This document shows positions 50,600 through 63,959 of a stretch of 64,000 bases of DNA, piece after piece. A model generated the notes under the pieces. That model worked only from the letters and a program-made list of their open reading frames with translations. It was not told where the DNA came from and did no database searches. The stretch covers positions 19,091,521-19,155,520 of the forward strand of contig NC_079431.1 in NCBI RefSeq assembly GCF_026213295.1, given 5' to 3'. The DNA is from Gadus chalcogrammus (lineage: Eukaryota; Chordata; Actinopteri; Gadiformes; Gadidae). The translations under genes and the position numbers were made by a program. Positions within the stretch are counted from its first letter, which is position 1. The number at the start of each line of letters is the position of its first letter.

Positions 50600-51205
50600 T
50601 TAAAGTTCAGCCGCAGCATGAATGAGTCTCTTGCCCAAAATTCGAAGTAGTGGAATAGTAACAAAATAATATTATATTGCATGCCAGCCAGGTAGTGACG
50701 TCTCTATTTTTTGAGGTTGAAGACTAAAACCACAAAAGGACAATGAAAGTCAAAAGTAAAAAAAATAATATTGAATGTACCCTTCCGGGTTTTCTTTTGC
50801 ACGGCCCTTGACTAAGAGGCATCTCAGTCATTTAGGTGGGTGGTTGTGCTTCCATGCTTGGACCTTGGTGACAAAATAAGAGTAACTATATAGGAGTAAG
50901 ACTAACCCTAACCCTGTCTTTGAAGAAATAACCATGCATGGTAAAATCTAAATTTCCATTTAATGTTCCCCTTTAAACAGAAGAACAATAACCCAAAAGG
51001 TGCAATTGCCTTTCGTTGAATTCATTCCTTTCTGCAGCTGTCACGATTAGTGGCAATTGTCCCTGCTAGAAAAGCACTGGAGAAAGACAACAAAAAAATA
51101 TTTTACAGTGAGTGTTTATTTGATTAAAGAGAAATAAAAGGAGTGATCTTTTTGAAGTGCTCATTGTGGCTTGTGCTTTTTCTTTTTTGGAGCTGGGCAG
51201 TAGAG
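50600..51205. other. single-copy DNA, no gene seen
   Basis: AT-rich sequence without recognised features. Confidence 0.4.
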
Positions 51206-51206
51206 C

Positions 51207-51321
<115 letters not shown>

Positions 51322-51704
51322 TTCGGTGACAGGGTGTTATGCGTGTGTTCGGCGAAGACACTGCCTTCTGAAGACCCATCACCCTGCTAGCATTTAAAAT
51401 CGTCACATTTGGTCTGCTTGGACAGACACGCAACCGAAGGAGGGAGGATGAAAGGGTCGCCATAATAAGTGGCATTTCAGATTGAATGGGACTTAATGAC
51501 CAAATGTGAACTGTAGAGATTCACACACGCTGCCATTTTGGGCCCATCAGGAATAGCAAAAAGAGCAGCTAGTGCCTGCGTGTCAGTCATCTAGAAGACA
51601 TCTGAGGGATGACCTTCAGCGGGGTGATCACCTGGTCTTAAAACCAGGAGAACATGTAAGAGCCCTTGATGCAGATTAGCTGCACTGATCTTGATACAAA
51701 TTAA

Positions 51705-51790
51705 ATTTGATTCAATTCAATTCAATTCAATTTTATATGTATTGCCCTTAATCACGGTACAGTCTCAAAGGGCTTTACTAAGGGCTAATA
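51705..51790. repeat. interspersed repeat end with (ATTCA)n
   Basis: Four ATTCA units lead into ttttatatgtattgccctta and gtctcaaagggctttac, phrases that mark a common teleost LINE/SINE end (probably minus orientation). Confidence 0.55.
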
Positions 51791-51794
51791 ACAC

Positions 51795-54165
51795 TCACCG
51801 CTTTAATCAATCTATCGATATATATAGATGATATGTAGGAACATATCTATGTACATATACTCTCTATCATTGTCAAGTAACAGAGGTAACAGAGAATGTA
51901 AAAAAGAAAGAAAGCATATCAAAGTCGTTAATTAAGCATTTTATTTTGTGTATAATGATAACCCTGTAAGAAATATAATATTTGTGATCGTAGGCTTGGT
52001 TCAACACAGGAATAAACCGGCTTTTTGTCAGGGAGGAAAAATCCAACAGGTCCAAAGTGTTAATCTGATACACAGGGTCCCCTTGTGAATGTGGTTCCAT
52101 TCATTATGCACGGTGGAAAACATTCAGCAACCATTAATGGGATTCAGAGCTTTTGATGGCGGTGATATTAAACTGGTCCTTAGCCAAAAAGCTGTTAATT
52201 TTAAGCCGTTGGTTTCACTTTTTTCTTATTTCCAGGCATGAGTACAAGTTAAATGCTTTGGTCTGCCGTTTTTTTCTTACTACAACCTTATTTTGAACTT
52301 GTCACAGGTTTGTCCAAATAATACCCTTTACCAAACCCATTCTCTCCTTCCTGCTCCTTTTCACTTTTAATACACACATGCACACCCACATACACACACG
52401 CACACACACCGCGTACACTGACTCACACACACTCAACCAGACGCACAGACATTAGCAAAACTAAAGTGGCGCTGCGAAAAGAAAATCACGGAAAATAACA
52501 TTTCATTAAAGCACTTTGCTCCACAGTCTGCGGGTCGCCTCAGTCTCCAGCCGAAGGGCCCGGGGCCTGCCAGCATGGGGTCCTCCCAGCCCAGCAGGGG
52601 AGGCAGTTAGTGGAGGAAATGAATGCCACTGCCGGAGAGAGAAGAGATTGAGGGACATAATGCACAGTGTTTCGTGCAATCACACTGTAAATGCCACTTC
52701 AGGTAGACTTTTAAGGTCCAACATGTGACAGCGATGCGGCGAAGCCGATGGCCCGGCTTCATGGCGTGAAGCAGGGATCGATGCGCTAGTCATTGACCAT
52801 TCTGCTATTGGAGCTGTGTCCTCCAAAAATGGGGCCCTGGATGGAGGAGGTAGGAAGGGAGGAAGATAATGCCAATAAGCTGATGCATTTATCCAAAAAG
52901 ACTTAAGGTGAATTACATTTGTAGATAAGGAGAGATTAGGCATTTGGGACTCTTGCACAATGTTGATTTTTAAAATAGACTGTGGACCCTGATTGAGCCC
53001 AGAAAAATATGGCTGGGTGTCCAAGACCAACGGCTACACTATGCTGCCCCTTAAATCCCAACATCCCTCCCAGCCAATAAAACCTGCTGAACAGTTACTG
53101 AGGTAGTTTTAAGCAACACCCTTTATCCACCAGGTTTCCCTGACCTCTAGAACAGCTGGTTGGCCAAAGAAGCTTGAAATGCCGGCATAATTGGGATCAT
53201 AACATAGCATAGGTGTTCATGCTAATGGCACACAATTTCTCATACACCTTTGGCAAGATACCTTTCATGAGGAAAAAGTTTGATGGTCAGTTTTGACAGG
53301 CTTATGTTGGACAGGTTTATTTATTTATCATTTATTTATATAAGCCCTGAGGATGATGTGGAGTAACTTTAACCTTGACTTTCTCAACAACACTGCTGTA
53401 GAAGTAATGATCCTAGCAGAGTCCTTGAGATTATGCATGAACTGACGTCATGCACGCTCATGATGTATCGTTTATTAATCGTACTGCCAACCCAACTATT
53501 TGGGTGTGATACTTGCACATATTGTAAAATAGTACTTTTGGCCATGATAATTTTTAATAAAAAATAACGTGGCCTAATGCCTTTTGAAGGACCTGAAATG
53601 CTTCTCAGATATTGTTGCTTATTGCGTTTGCTTCTTCCACTCAACAGGGAACACTTGGCCTTTGAATAGTTTTTCCTTCCAATGGTACGTGACACGTTGA
53701 AATGATACACATTCACTTTCCCACTAGATTCTTAATAGCACTCCTGAGCAACTTTTCCTCATCCAAGCTAAAGTTGCTGGGAAAAGCCTCCAATGGTGAG
53801 GAAGCCATACACTCAGAGCAGCACAATATTGTGTGATAAACATCAAGAAGGTGAGTGGGGTTGGCAGGGATGTAGAAGGTAGAGGGACCCTCGGAGAGCT
53901 TTGATCGAGGCCGGGGTAATGGAGAATGAAATGATGTCTTTGTGAGGTCATCACAGATGGAATGAACACAGATAAAAGAACCAATTCTGAGAGCAGCCAC
54001 GTGAACCGCAAACGAGAGAGAGTAGGATGAGAGAGAGAGGCATGTGAGGCTCTCTCGATGTTTACCATCTTCTGCCAAAGGCATCAACTACCAAATGGGA
54101 GTGGGGTAGGAGCTCAGTTTCTTAGTTATTACTGTAGCTGAGAGTTTGGGGTTTGTCAACAAGTG
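51795..54165. other. single-copy DNA, short repeat tail, no gene seen
   Basis: At 52883-52935 gcatttatccaaaaagactt and gaattacatttgtagataag match a common teleost repeat tail. Minus-strand frames at 53384-54087 are of chance length and carry no motif. Confidence 0.4.
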
Positions 54166-54345
54166 TGAGTGGCTTTCCAATTTATTCAGAGGTTGCCGGT
54201 TCAATTTCACTCCCGAAAGAGAGGGGAACTTGAGTAATAAAGGTCATCATATCTTCGACACCTGCCTTCAAAGGCATCAAACCTTCAGCAAACCCTTGAG
54301 CAAGACTTCTTCAGAAGATGAGTACTTCCAAGTGAGCTTGTAGGA
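54165..54345 (+). repeat. tRNA-derived SINE
   Basis: gaggttgccggttcaatttc carries a box-B-like element, followed by a body with caaacccttgagcaagactt, a phrase typical of fish tRNA-derived SINEs (cttgagcaaggcactta in better copies). The 3' end is not defined. Confidence 0.6.
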
Positions 54346-54349
54346 TATA

Positions 54350-55225
54350 TTATGAAAATGGTTTGTACCGTCTCCTTCATTGAAAGAGGTGTCATATCAC
54401 CATATATACAAGCACACTAACACTTAATTTATAGACTTGGCTTCATGTACAATTCCATTTGTAACACATCTAGGAGCAGCGGGGAGGAAAAAAACATACC
54501 TGAAAATAAATCAGCGTTTTACATGAAAAACGCTGTGAAAAAATACATGTGTGCAGATTGTTCATGGTCTTGAGAAGTGAATGGGCCCCCTCTTTCTCCC
54601 CAGAGGATCCTTCGGTATTGATGTTGCACGCTGAGAGCACCTCGGAAGATCTATCAATGTCACTTAAGCGGTGTGTTGTTAACACCTTCTGCCACTGGCT
54701 ATTTGTGCTCACAACGCACAACCACCCTTTTATTCAACCAAACTTTCCCAGCGAGAATACATTTTTCTGTTGCCACACCCCCTCCTGTTGGAATTTAGCA
54801 GTATGGTTTTCCAAAATAAACCCCCCCAAAAAAGGTCAATAAATAAATAGGCTTTGCACAGTGAGCTCCTGCCGGGTTAATACAGGTATGAAACCCGGGA
54901 GAGACAAAGAGGATGAAGCTTTTCCACGGACAAGACACCCCATCGATCCGTGCTGCAGCCACCGCTGGACTGCACAATAGAGTGCTATTGACGGGCTGGG
55001 ATTGCTTAGGCAGGTGGATGGATGTGAAGGTGTGGGGCAGGTGGTTGGGGGGACCTGGTCCTTAAGGCCGGGGCTGACGTGGCTAATGGGCTGATGGCCA
55101 ACATTGACTTTCCTTTGGGTCATTCCAGGCATTTGCATCCCTCTACGTCCCCTTTTGTTGTTGTTTGACCTGCAGGTTATTCAGAGAGGGGTCAGGTTGT
55201 TTGACTGCTTCTGAAACCGGCTGCC
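54350..55225. other. single-copy DNA, no gene seen
   Basis: Mixed composition. A small inverted motif (cagcgttttacatgaaaaac and gctg) sits near 54511-54535. No coding signal. Confidence 0.4.
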
Positions 55226-55229
55226 CTTG

Positions 55230-55352
<123 letters not shown>

Positions 55353-55354
55353 CT

Positions 55355-56880
55355 CACATGCTTAATTCGAAAGTAATACTTGCAACAAGAACATTGAAGC
55401 AGGAAACAGACTTGGTTTTGATCAAACCTTCCTTGTCACCTTGAGCAGGTTGGAATAGCATCTATTTTGTTTCAAGGGCAGCTTTAAAAGAACAATGTTT
55501 CGATGTTTTCGAGGTCTGGTTTCCCAGTTAAGAATTCTGAATTCTGACTGGTAGATAAAACACAATCCATGTGTGTGCGTGCATGTGTATATCGACAACT
55601 TTGCCAACCACAAGAGTTACACTTGCGAAGCCCACACCGATTGAGGTTCCACTGGTTCACAAAAGGATTTCAATTTGTTATAGAGCTGTCTGCGTCCATA
55701 TTGTAATGCCTTCGTTGCATAATGAATAACAAGTCCCTCATCGAGATACAGCAAGATTCTGTTTTGTTTTGCTCTCAGAACAGAGCCATACAGACTATTT
55801 TGCCTTGTGAAATGGAGGATACAACAAAAATTGATAAAACCTACCTTGGATATATAAAGAACTAAATATTCTTTAAATCCAAGTTTGACACGGCCAGCCC
55901 CGCCCTCAGCCTAACTATTGTATCTACACACCAGGTGCGCCTTTTTTTTTTATTCTTGCTGCTTTATTTAGCTGTCAAACGTAATACCTCCCTGGCCACA
56001 AAAACCCTAGCAGGCGGCCCCGTGTATTTCCTGCTAACCCCCCTTTCCTGCCTTCAACCCCTAAAAGCAAAAAAAAAAAGAATGCTCTGACCTTCTCTCC
56101 TGAGTCTTCCAGTGATGGAAAAACTCCACAGAATGTTTTGTAGCTTCGGGGCACCTGACGTTTGTCTGCTTTTTGTTGTTGTTACATAGCGTTTACGATA
56201 TTTACCTCTCGTTTGATGTCTCTCCATCTGCTTCTCTCTGTGTCTGGCTTCATCTGAGGGAACAGCTACCCGGCACCTTGATCTACCGGCAGCTGCTCCA
56301 GGCGTTCTGGATCTCTGTACGCGTCTAAACTCTATCGCAGTCCCACCTAGATTAGCCTTTAAAGCCTACCGGGGAGGATGAAGTCGAGTGGCACCATTTA
56401 AAAATAAATAATGAACACATATGAAAATGACGAATTGACATCAATATGTACTTCTGTTTATTACAACTGTAAAATGTCACAAAAATCTGTCTATCTTTTA
56501 GGCCAAGTTGGGAATAATTGTGGAATATGTAACCGCATGGTGGTTGTCATCATTGCTGAAATCAAGCCACGTTGGTTGAACGTGTTGAGAGATTGTAAAC
56601 AGCATGTAGGTCCCCATGGGAAAAGCCGATTTAGCTCTTTTCTTTTTTCGTTGATAAAAAAAAGGGAAAGTAATTAAATAAGTGGAAACATCTGCATTTT
56701 AGACAGTAGATAAGAGACGACTTTGCAGGCAGCATCTGCTTCAGTAAGGCTGTGATTTCATGCCAGAACATGCCTCATTCTCAGGTTGCTGACAGATAGC
56801 AAATTCACAGCAGGTCTCTCCAAACCCTGGCTCTGTACATTTGTCAATGTGCTTCGATCTGTGTGTGCATGTTCGTTTGG
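55355..56880. other. single-copy DNA, no gene seen
   Basis: No recognised repeat, RNA or coding feature. Confidence 0.4.
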
Positions 56881-56985
<105 letters not shown>

Positions 56986-57030
56986 GCATACAGTATATCT
57001 CTGAATATGTCTTAGAATATAGTACAGTGA

Positions 57031-57121
57031 GTGAGAAATATTCTGTTCTTGTCAATCTTTACACACTTTGGATGCATGTGTGAGCGTATGTCTGTGTGTG
57101 TGTATGTGTGTGTGTGTGTGT

Positions 57122-57203
<82 letters not shown>

Positions 57204-57335
57204 TTGTGTGTGTATTTTTATATTTGTATGTGTATGTGTCTGTGTGTGTGTATGTGTGTCTATACTCTATGGATGGGCATATTTGAGTGAGACATATTCT
57301 GTTCCTGTCAATCTTCACACACTTTACATTGCGTG
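57031..57335 (+). repeat. 256-bp spaced direct duplication around a GT tract
   Basis: gtgagaaatattctgttctt with gtcaatctttacacacttt at 57031 recurs as gtgagacatattctgttcct with gtcaatcttcacacacttt at 57287. The GT tract 57096-57200 lies between. More diverged than the 40.8-kb duplication. Confidence 0.85.
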
Positions 57336-57521
57336 TTTGTGTGTGTGCGTGTGATTTTGCACTTGTGCATTGGTGTGGGCAGGACAGGTGTGAGTTTTGT
57401 TATCATGTGTATGTGTCGAGGAAAATGAATGTATATCAATAAATCCCCAGTAGGAATGTGGACATGTTCTAGGATCCGTCTGAACCCGAGTCTGTGTGAA
57501 AAGCACCATGATTCTGGTTCC

Positions 57522-57533
57522 CACACACACACA

Positions 57534-57628
<95 letters not shown>

Positions 57629-57690
57629 GCACGCATGCACGCACACACACACACACACGCAGACACACACACACGCAGACACACACAGAC
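57522..57690. repeat. (CA)n microsatellite with GCAC core
   Basis: CA to about 57624, a short GCAC/ATGC block, then CA with GCAG interruptions. Confidence 0.96.
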
Positions 57691-58240
57691 CAGCGCCAGT
57701 CTCCCCCACATGACACCTTGCGTCACTTCACCCATGTCCCGATGATGGAGCCTCATAGACGCTCCTGTTGGGCACTAAGCAGTGTCCAGCCAGAAGGAGC
57801 CAGCAATCTGTGGCCCTGACTGTCAGAGTATACGGACTGAAAGCAGCAGCTACAAGATGTTTCACATGCATCTTTATACGTAGATGGAGAAGTTGATGGT
57901 TATCCAATCCTAGTTTAACCTTATAGATTAACATGTTTAAGACTCCTAATACTCCTCAAAAAAGCACCCACTAGTATAATATCTTATGTCTTAATTCAGG
58001 TGTGTTTAAAGCATGCATATACACATATACATACACACGCACACACAAATAAACACACACACAGTTTCCATTAAAAGCTTCCAACGTCCTAACAAGGTTA
58101 TGCTAAATGGGGAGCAGCGAATTGTGCCGAATGTGATGTCATGGCAACAGCATGTCTTTGAAAAGCGTCCACGTGCGTCCGCTCAAACGGTGTGTCAGAT
58201 GGCCGGCTCTCTGAAGTATCGCCGCTCCTTCCTCCTCCTT

Positions 58241-58242
<2 letters not shown>

Positions 58243-58326
<84 letters not shown>
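58243..58326. repeat. (CT)n microsatellite
   Basis: About 84 bp of CT. A degenerate CATC-rich zone follows (58420-58600). Confidence 0.97.
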
Positions 58327-58329
<3 letters not shown>

Positions 58330-58959
58330 GATAGTCTTCCTCTCTTCCCCTGAGAGAGCGGAGGATAGCTGTGTCCCTGTATTTTCCCTGTGTTTCCTGT
58401 ATCCGTCTACCCATTGGTTCATCCATCTTCTCATCATCCATCGATCCATTTACTAACCATTATTGTTATCAACCATCAATTCGGTCATCCAACCATCAGT
58501 TACTGTAATACATCCAGCTCTCCACCCAACTTCTATTTATCCATCCACCAATTCCTTCATCCATTGTCATTCATGCATCACCATCATCTATTTACCATTC
58601 ATTATTACATTTTGTTTCAATTGCTTGAACACTATAGACACATGCTTAGACCAAAGTAACACAACTTGAAGTTTCTCTTACTATACCTTAAACACATGTA
58701 ACCATACCTTAAACAAAAGCGCTGCTTTGCACTTTATTTGCAATTGTGCAACACACTTGCTCCTTTCTACAACACACTTGCTCCTGCACACTACACACTA
58801 TTAAGACACTTAGTTCAAATTAAATCTCAGCGTACCATTGGGAAAACACATTATTTAAAATACAAAACACATTGGGAAATTGAAAATACTTAGACACACA
58901 CCTGAAAACGCTTACTTACAAAACTGCCACCAGTCAGCCAGCTACAAAAGGCCAAAGGG

Positions 58960-59265
58960 CAATTCTGCACGTCCCGGGGCAGCACGGGGGAAATATATCA
59001 TAGTGTGCCTCCACAAACCTTCGAGGGTAACTGCACCATCATGCAAAAATAGGTCCCTACAATACCCAACATATCATCACATTTAAAGATGCACTTCATG
59101 ATGCAGCTGAACAGGACAGATCAGTGCAGCCCAGGTTTGTTGTTGTCTGGGATAAAGGCTGTTTTGGTCTGGAACCGGTTCACAAACCAAAGACAATTTG
59201 AAGTATTATACTTGCCCCCTTACTCGCCATTTCTAAACCCTATAGAATACATTTTTTCTGCTTGT
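58960..59265 (+). pseudogene. Tc1/mariner-type transposase relic
   Basis: A broken reading shows VPGQHGGNIS near 58969, then HHAKIGPYNTQHIITF and LHDAAEQDR from about 59038, then PRFVVVWDKG near 59130-59160. The second catalytic Asp of the DDE/D triad sits in VVVWD. A frameshift follows and the text continues in another frame as WNRFTNQRQFEVLYLPPYSP and FLNPIEYIFSA to about 59261, the usual block holding the third acidic residue. At least two in-frame stops and one frameshift rule out function. The N-terminal DNA-binding region and first catalytic Asp are not visible. The match is to IS630/Tc1/mariner transposases of fish as I remember them. Confidence 0.75.
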
Positions 59266-59828
59266 CCCGCGCTCTCTCTCTCTCTCTCTCTAAGGACTCT
59301 TGGAATATTTACAGGGAACATGCTAATAGTGGGAGTCATTACGGTGCTCGGGCTCATTGACTTTCCTCTCTGACAGGGGTAACTGTCACGGGCGCCGGGG
59401 TGCAGGGAGCACCTTTTCAAACAGCCCAGTGCGTACTTTGCATTCATAATGTGAGTCAAATATGGTCATTCTTTAAAAACACTTCAAACCATGACTGGTT
59501 ACTCCCCCCTTCTCCGGGGCCAGTGGCAACTGCCATCGTGTTGCTTTCCAGACAAGCCTCGCTTGTCACAGCCGCTTTGTCGCCTGAAGTTGAACATTTG
59601 GGAAAATTATTCCTTCGCCTGTGTGAATTCAACTTCTTCAAACACAGGCACATGTGCAGGCAGACATACACTTTCCCACACCACCTGTGACCAATACGAA
59701 GTCTGTATACAGTGGATGGCAACCAGTTGAGTCTGGGTTCTGATTGGTCACCAGCTGGCTCAGCTGAAAGTCCACTTCAGGCCCCCTAACGCAGCATTTA
59801 TTCAGGTACAAGCGACACATAGTGGTCT

Positions 59829-59933
<105 letters not shown>

Positions 59934-60064
59934 CTCTTTCACTTCCCCTCCATCTGCTACCAATTACACTGATTTGTATCTTTTTAACAAGGGGGCTTAA
60001 ATGCTGGTTTGAATCACTCACGCAGATCGCAGCAGAACAGGAAGTACGGGGGGGTGTCACATAT

Positions 60065-60193
<129 letters not shown>

Positions 60194-61096
60194 ATTGTGT
60201 TTGCCCGCAGCGCACCTGTCGCTGAGTGTGCATGAGAGTGTGTGTGTGTGTGTGTGTGCTGTACATGTGAATGTCTCAGTGTACACGCCTGGTCCTGAAA
60301 TGAGTGTTGACAGGGTCCTCAGGATCTATTGGCTGATGATGAACTAGTGAAGGAACCCACTCTTCAACGTACAGTGGAGAGTGAGACACAGAGAGAGAGA
60401 GGATATAGTCCACATGGCTGCTCGCTACCTGATATACTACCCCTAGCTGTGTTGTCAACGGCTCATCAGACATGCCATATACCTGGCGTCGAATCTCAGT
60501 AAATCAGGATGGCTGGATGAATGGGTGGGGGTGTCTCTACGTCAATGATAGACCTGTGGTTCTTCTGTTTTCATGTGGTCCGAGTTTTAATTAGGGTCCA
60601 TTTCGGCTCCCAAATTAACATGTCACCATATAGCAAAGGTGTAATGGAATGTATGATTTCAATGATTATTGTGGTATTTTTAGGGATGTCACCAATCTAT
60701 TGAAAAGCACAGATCAAATGAAAAAAATAATAATCATCATACTCAGTGATCATCTTGTAAGAATGAAGTGGAATCAGTTTGATCCAAAAGTGAGATGGTT
60801 TGGCACAGGCTGGCATCTTAACCCTCATAAGGTGTTCGGGTCTGTGGGACCCGTTTTCAGTTTTTAGCTTTATAAAAGTCATACAAATAATTATTTTTTT
60901 GATCTAAGATTCATTGGCTTTGGCTCATTTTCTGTGAGGAACATAAATCAGAAAACATTTTCAAGGACCCCCCCCTGTATACCCCCCCATCACATTTATA
61001 TTACACACAGGGTGTTCGGGTCCAGTGGACCCGGAGCTAGTTTAAGTGTGGAAATCATAGGTTCTGTGCACCCTCATTTTCCCTTTCTCCTCTCCT

Positions 61097-61235
<139 letters not shown>

Positions 61236-61397
61236 GAGAGTAAAGCAGGTGAATGGGCCCTTGATGTGAGCACCCACAGTGTGCACCCACTGTTCCCGCA
61301 CAAGGTTGCAACATTGGAGCACCCAACACTATCTACACCCATATTCCCACACATTTCACCCTCTGTCTTGCGGGAACCAAGCTTGGGGATCTGACAC

Positions 61398-61406
61398 TAT
61401 AAAAAA
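61398..61406 (+). promoter_or_regulatory. TATA-like box upstream of transposase stub
   Basis: TATAAAAAA lies about 38 bp before the ATG at 61444. Plausible remnant of the transposase promoter; no other promoter element was identified. Confidence 0.4.
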
Positions 61407-61443
61407 TCTCTGTCAGCGTGGTTCAATACCACAACTGATCAAG

Positions 61444-61641
61444 ATGGCAAAGCGATTCTCTGTTCAGACTGCCTTACAGTTGATATTTGAAGAGACAGAG
61501 GGTTTTGATGGCGATGCAGAGGAAACAGTTTCAGAAAGTGAGGATAAAATTTCTGAGTCTGACACTGAGTTTGAAGAGGAGGATCAGCATCAGCCAGCTC
61601 CGAAACGTAAAAGACAAATACACAATATACATAATACATAA
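61444..61641 (+). pseudogene. piggyBac transposase N-terminal fragment (65 codons)
   Basis: The frame begins MAKRFSVQTALQLIFEE and continues into a strongly acidic, Ser/Glu-rich stretch (about residues 20-47), then PAPKRKRQI and a stop at 61639-61641. A short hydrophobic/basic start followed by an acidic region is the usual N-terminus of piggyBac transposases and their domesticated relatives. The DDE catalytic core and the C-terminal Cys-rich domain are missing through internal deletion. PKRKR could act as a nuclear localisation signal if the peptide were made. The ATG was chosen because upstream in-frame codons belong to the leader with the TATA-like box. No intact function is expected. Confidence 0.7.
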
Positions 61642-62799
61642 TAATATAAAACATAATATACATGCAACCAGTGCAAAAAATACATATTCAATACACACAC
61701 AGTGAGACTCTGCCCCTCATGTGTGGTATAGACTGATATACGTATAATGGCTGTGTTCAAAGGCTTTAATGTGTTGTTCAGACAGATGTTATTGAGTATG
61801 TTTCAATTTCTAATGATGTTGATAATTTCCCAGTTATGCCTGTTTTATGATGCATTTCCTTATTTTATTACATGCTAATACGAAAATAAACAAAAACGAG
61901 TGGCACCTCTATTCATAAATGTGATTTAACAAAGGTAAAGGGATCAAATTTAACATATGTGTTGTTTATATTACTTGTAATTGGGTTGAAGTAACCATTT
62001 AGTGAGTATTTAAAAAAAGTTAGATTATGTTGAATTAAAAGGCCTAAAATGCAATGGGTCCACAAGACCCAGCAGCACCTCCTGTGTAACAAAAATACGA
62101 ACACCCTATGAGGGTTAACTGAAGACTACCGACATTCATATCCAACTCTCTTTTTGTTGTAGCCATAAATGCTTCAGCTACACCTGCATCACAATAACTG
62201 AAAGCATTGGCTTTTTATTTTTTCATTGGTCCAATGAATAACAATATGTACCACAATACAGAAATACACCTCGTCCCATTTACAGTCAAATAAAATACAC
62301 AAAGTCTACTGGAAGCTCTTCATGTGTATTATCACCGCTGCGTTATGAGTCAGTTAATGTATGAACAAGCCATTAAGGGAACGCCATTAGGGACAAAGCG
62401 CGAGCAGGAGAGACACTTTAAGGCTCTGTAATATCCGGGGACGTTAGCAGTCATAATGAACAGTGATGAAGGCTACGGTTGTTAAGTGAGCACTGTTAGC
62501 ACAGGAACCATGAATAAGAAATCATGGCCAGTGTTAGTTTTCCTCTGAGAGACATCAGAGACCTGACACAACAATATCCAGATGCAAAGATTCAACACAT
62601 GGATGAGCCCTTTTAGGATAATTACATTTTAATTTGAATGAACCCTCCTTTGCGAAAGTATGATGAATCATGGTCTACTGAGATAATATCATCACACAGC
62701 ATATTGACAGTTGCACTTCTATTTCCAAACAAGCACACGCACACACAGACAAGCCATGGCCCTCGTAGATTCTGCCTAGCCACCCCCTCCCACCCCTCC

Positions 62800-63067
62800 T
62801 ACTTATTGTATGTTGTACGTCCTGGCACTTAATGTACGCACTTATCGTATATTGTATGTCCTGGCACTTAATGTACGCACTTCTTGTATGTCATACTTAG
62901 TTATAGTACTGAGTTGTGTTGCTATCTTTGTTGTATATAGGGAATGGATTAAGCTAGCGATTATTAGCGATACAGTTTATTGTTTCACCTTCTTCTGACA
63001 AATGTACTTATTCTTAGTCCCTTTGGATAAAAGCGTCCACTAAATGCCTTAAATGTAAATGTAAATT
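62800..63067 (+). repeat. teleost interspersed repeat with internal 39-bp duplication
   Basis: gtcctggcacttaatgtacg occurs twice with a 39-bp period (units start at 62808 and 62847). The segment ends in ctttggataaaagcgtccac, taaatgcc and aaatgtaaatgtaaat, the common teleost 3'-tail motif in plus orientation. Confidence 0.65.
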
Positions 63068-63139
63068 TAATGTGTTCATGGATTCATCACGGGATTGTTT
63101 GCGATGTGCAGAGATCTGCATGCAGGCTTCAATCATCAA

Positions 63140-63230
63140 TGAAGCAAACAATCTTTATTCATAGAGTGCTCGTCAAGCAAAGTTGATATTCAAAGTGCTT
63201 AACAAATTAATCAAAGCAACAACAAATAAA
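63140..63230. repeat. interspersed repeat end fragment
   Basis: caatctttattcatagagtg and attcaaagtgcttaacaaat are phrases of a widespread teleost LINE/SINE end (probably minus orientation). Confidence 0.5.
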
Positions 63231-63955
63231 TGTTGATTTGGTGGGAGGGAACGCTGAATTTGTGCTGGCGTAGTTATGTCTCTAGGGTCCTATGTGAGGA
63301 GTGGGTAGGGTAGCTGCATGGGCACTTATGTCTGTTTTGCTTTTTGTTTGTTTTTATCAGTCATAATAATGTGGTTTCCTGTCCTTGTTATTATGTATCA
63401 AAATACAATAATAAATAAAATAAAGATAAAGGTGTTGATGATAATTATGTGTAAATATCTAGAATCAGAATCTATCTGTCGGTCAGAATATATTGCTCAG
63501 CTATCAAATCTGTCCGTTTATCTCCCTGGCTGGCTGCCTGTTTTACTGCCTGGCTAAATAAATGGCTTGCTGGCTGTCTAAGAATTTACTTTGAAACCAT
63601 GCCATCTTCTATAAGGTTACATCTTTCAGCAACACTTTAAATATGTGTGTTTTAGATACAGTGTTTTTCAACACACCTAGTGTCCTTCATATAATATATA
63701 TCCTGGTAAAATAATCCATGGAAAAATGAAAGGTTTTCTACATTAAAATTCCACAAATATGCCTGCAATCCCCTAAGCGCATGATTTGAACTTTAGAACG
63801 ATATTTTTATTTAAATAGAGAAAGTGGGAGAGAAATCATGACCTGCATTTGAGTGTGTGTACATAAAGTGTGTGTGAGTGTGCCTCTCTTCCATGTGCGT
63901 GTCTACATATCGGCATGTGTGAATCTTTGTGTATGTGTGTGTATGTGTGTTTTTA

Positions 63956-63959
<4 letters not shown>

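Noticed and set aside
53713..54087. 124-residue minus-strand frame
   Set aside because: Two overlapping frames on the same strand are open for similar lengths, and no motif or splice support was seen.
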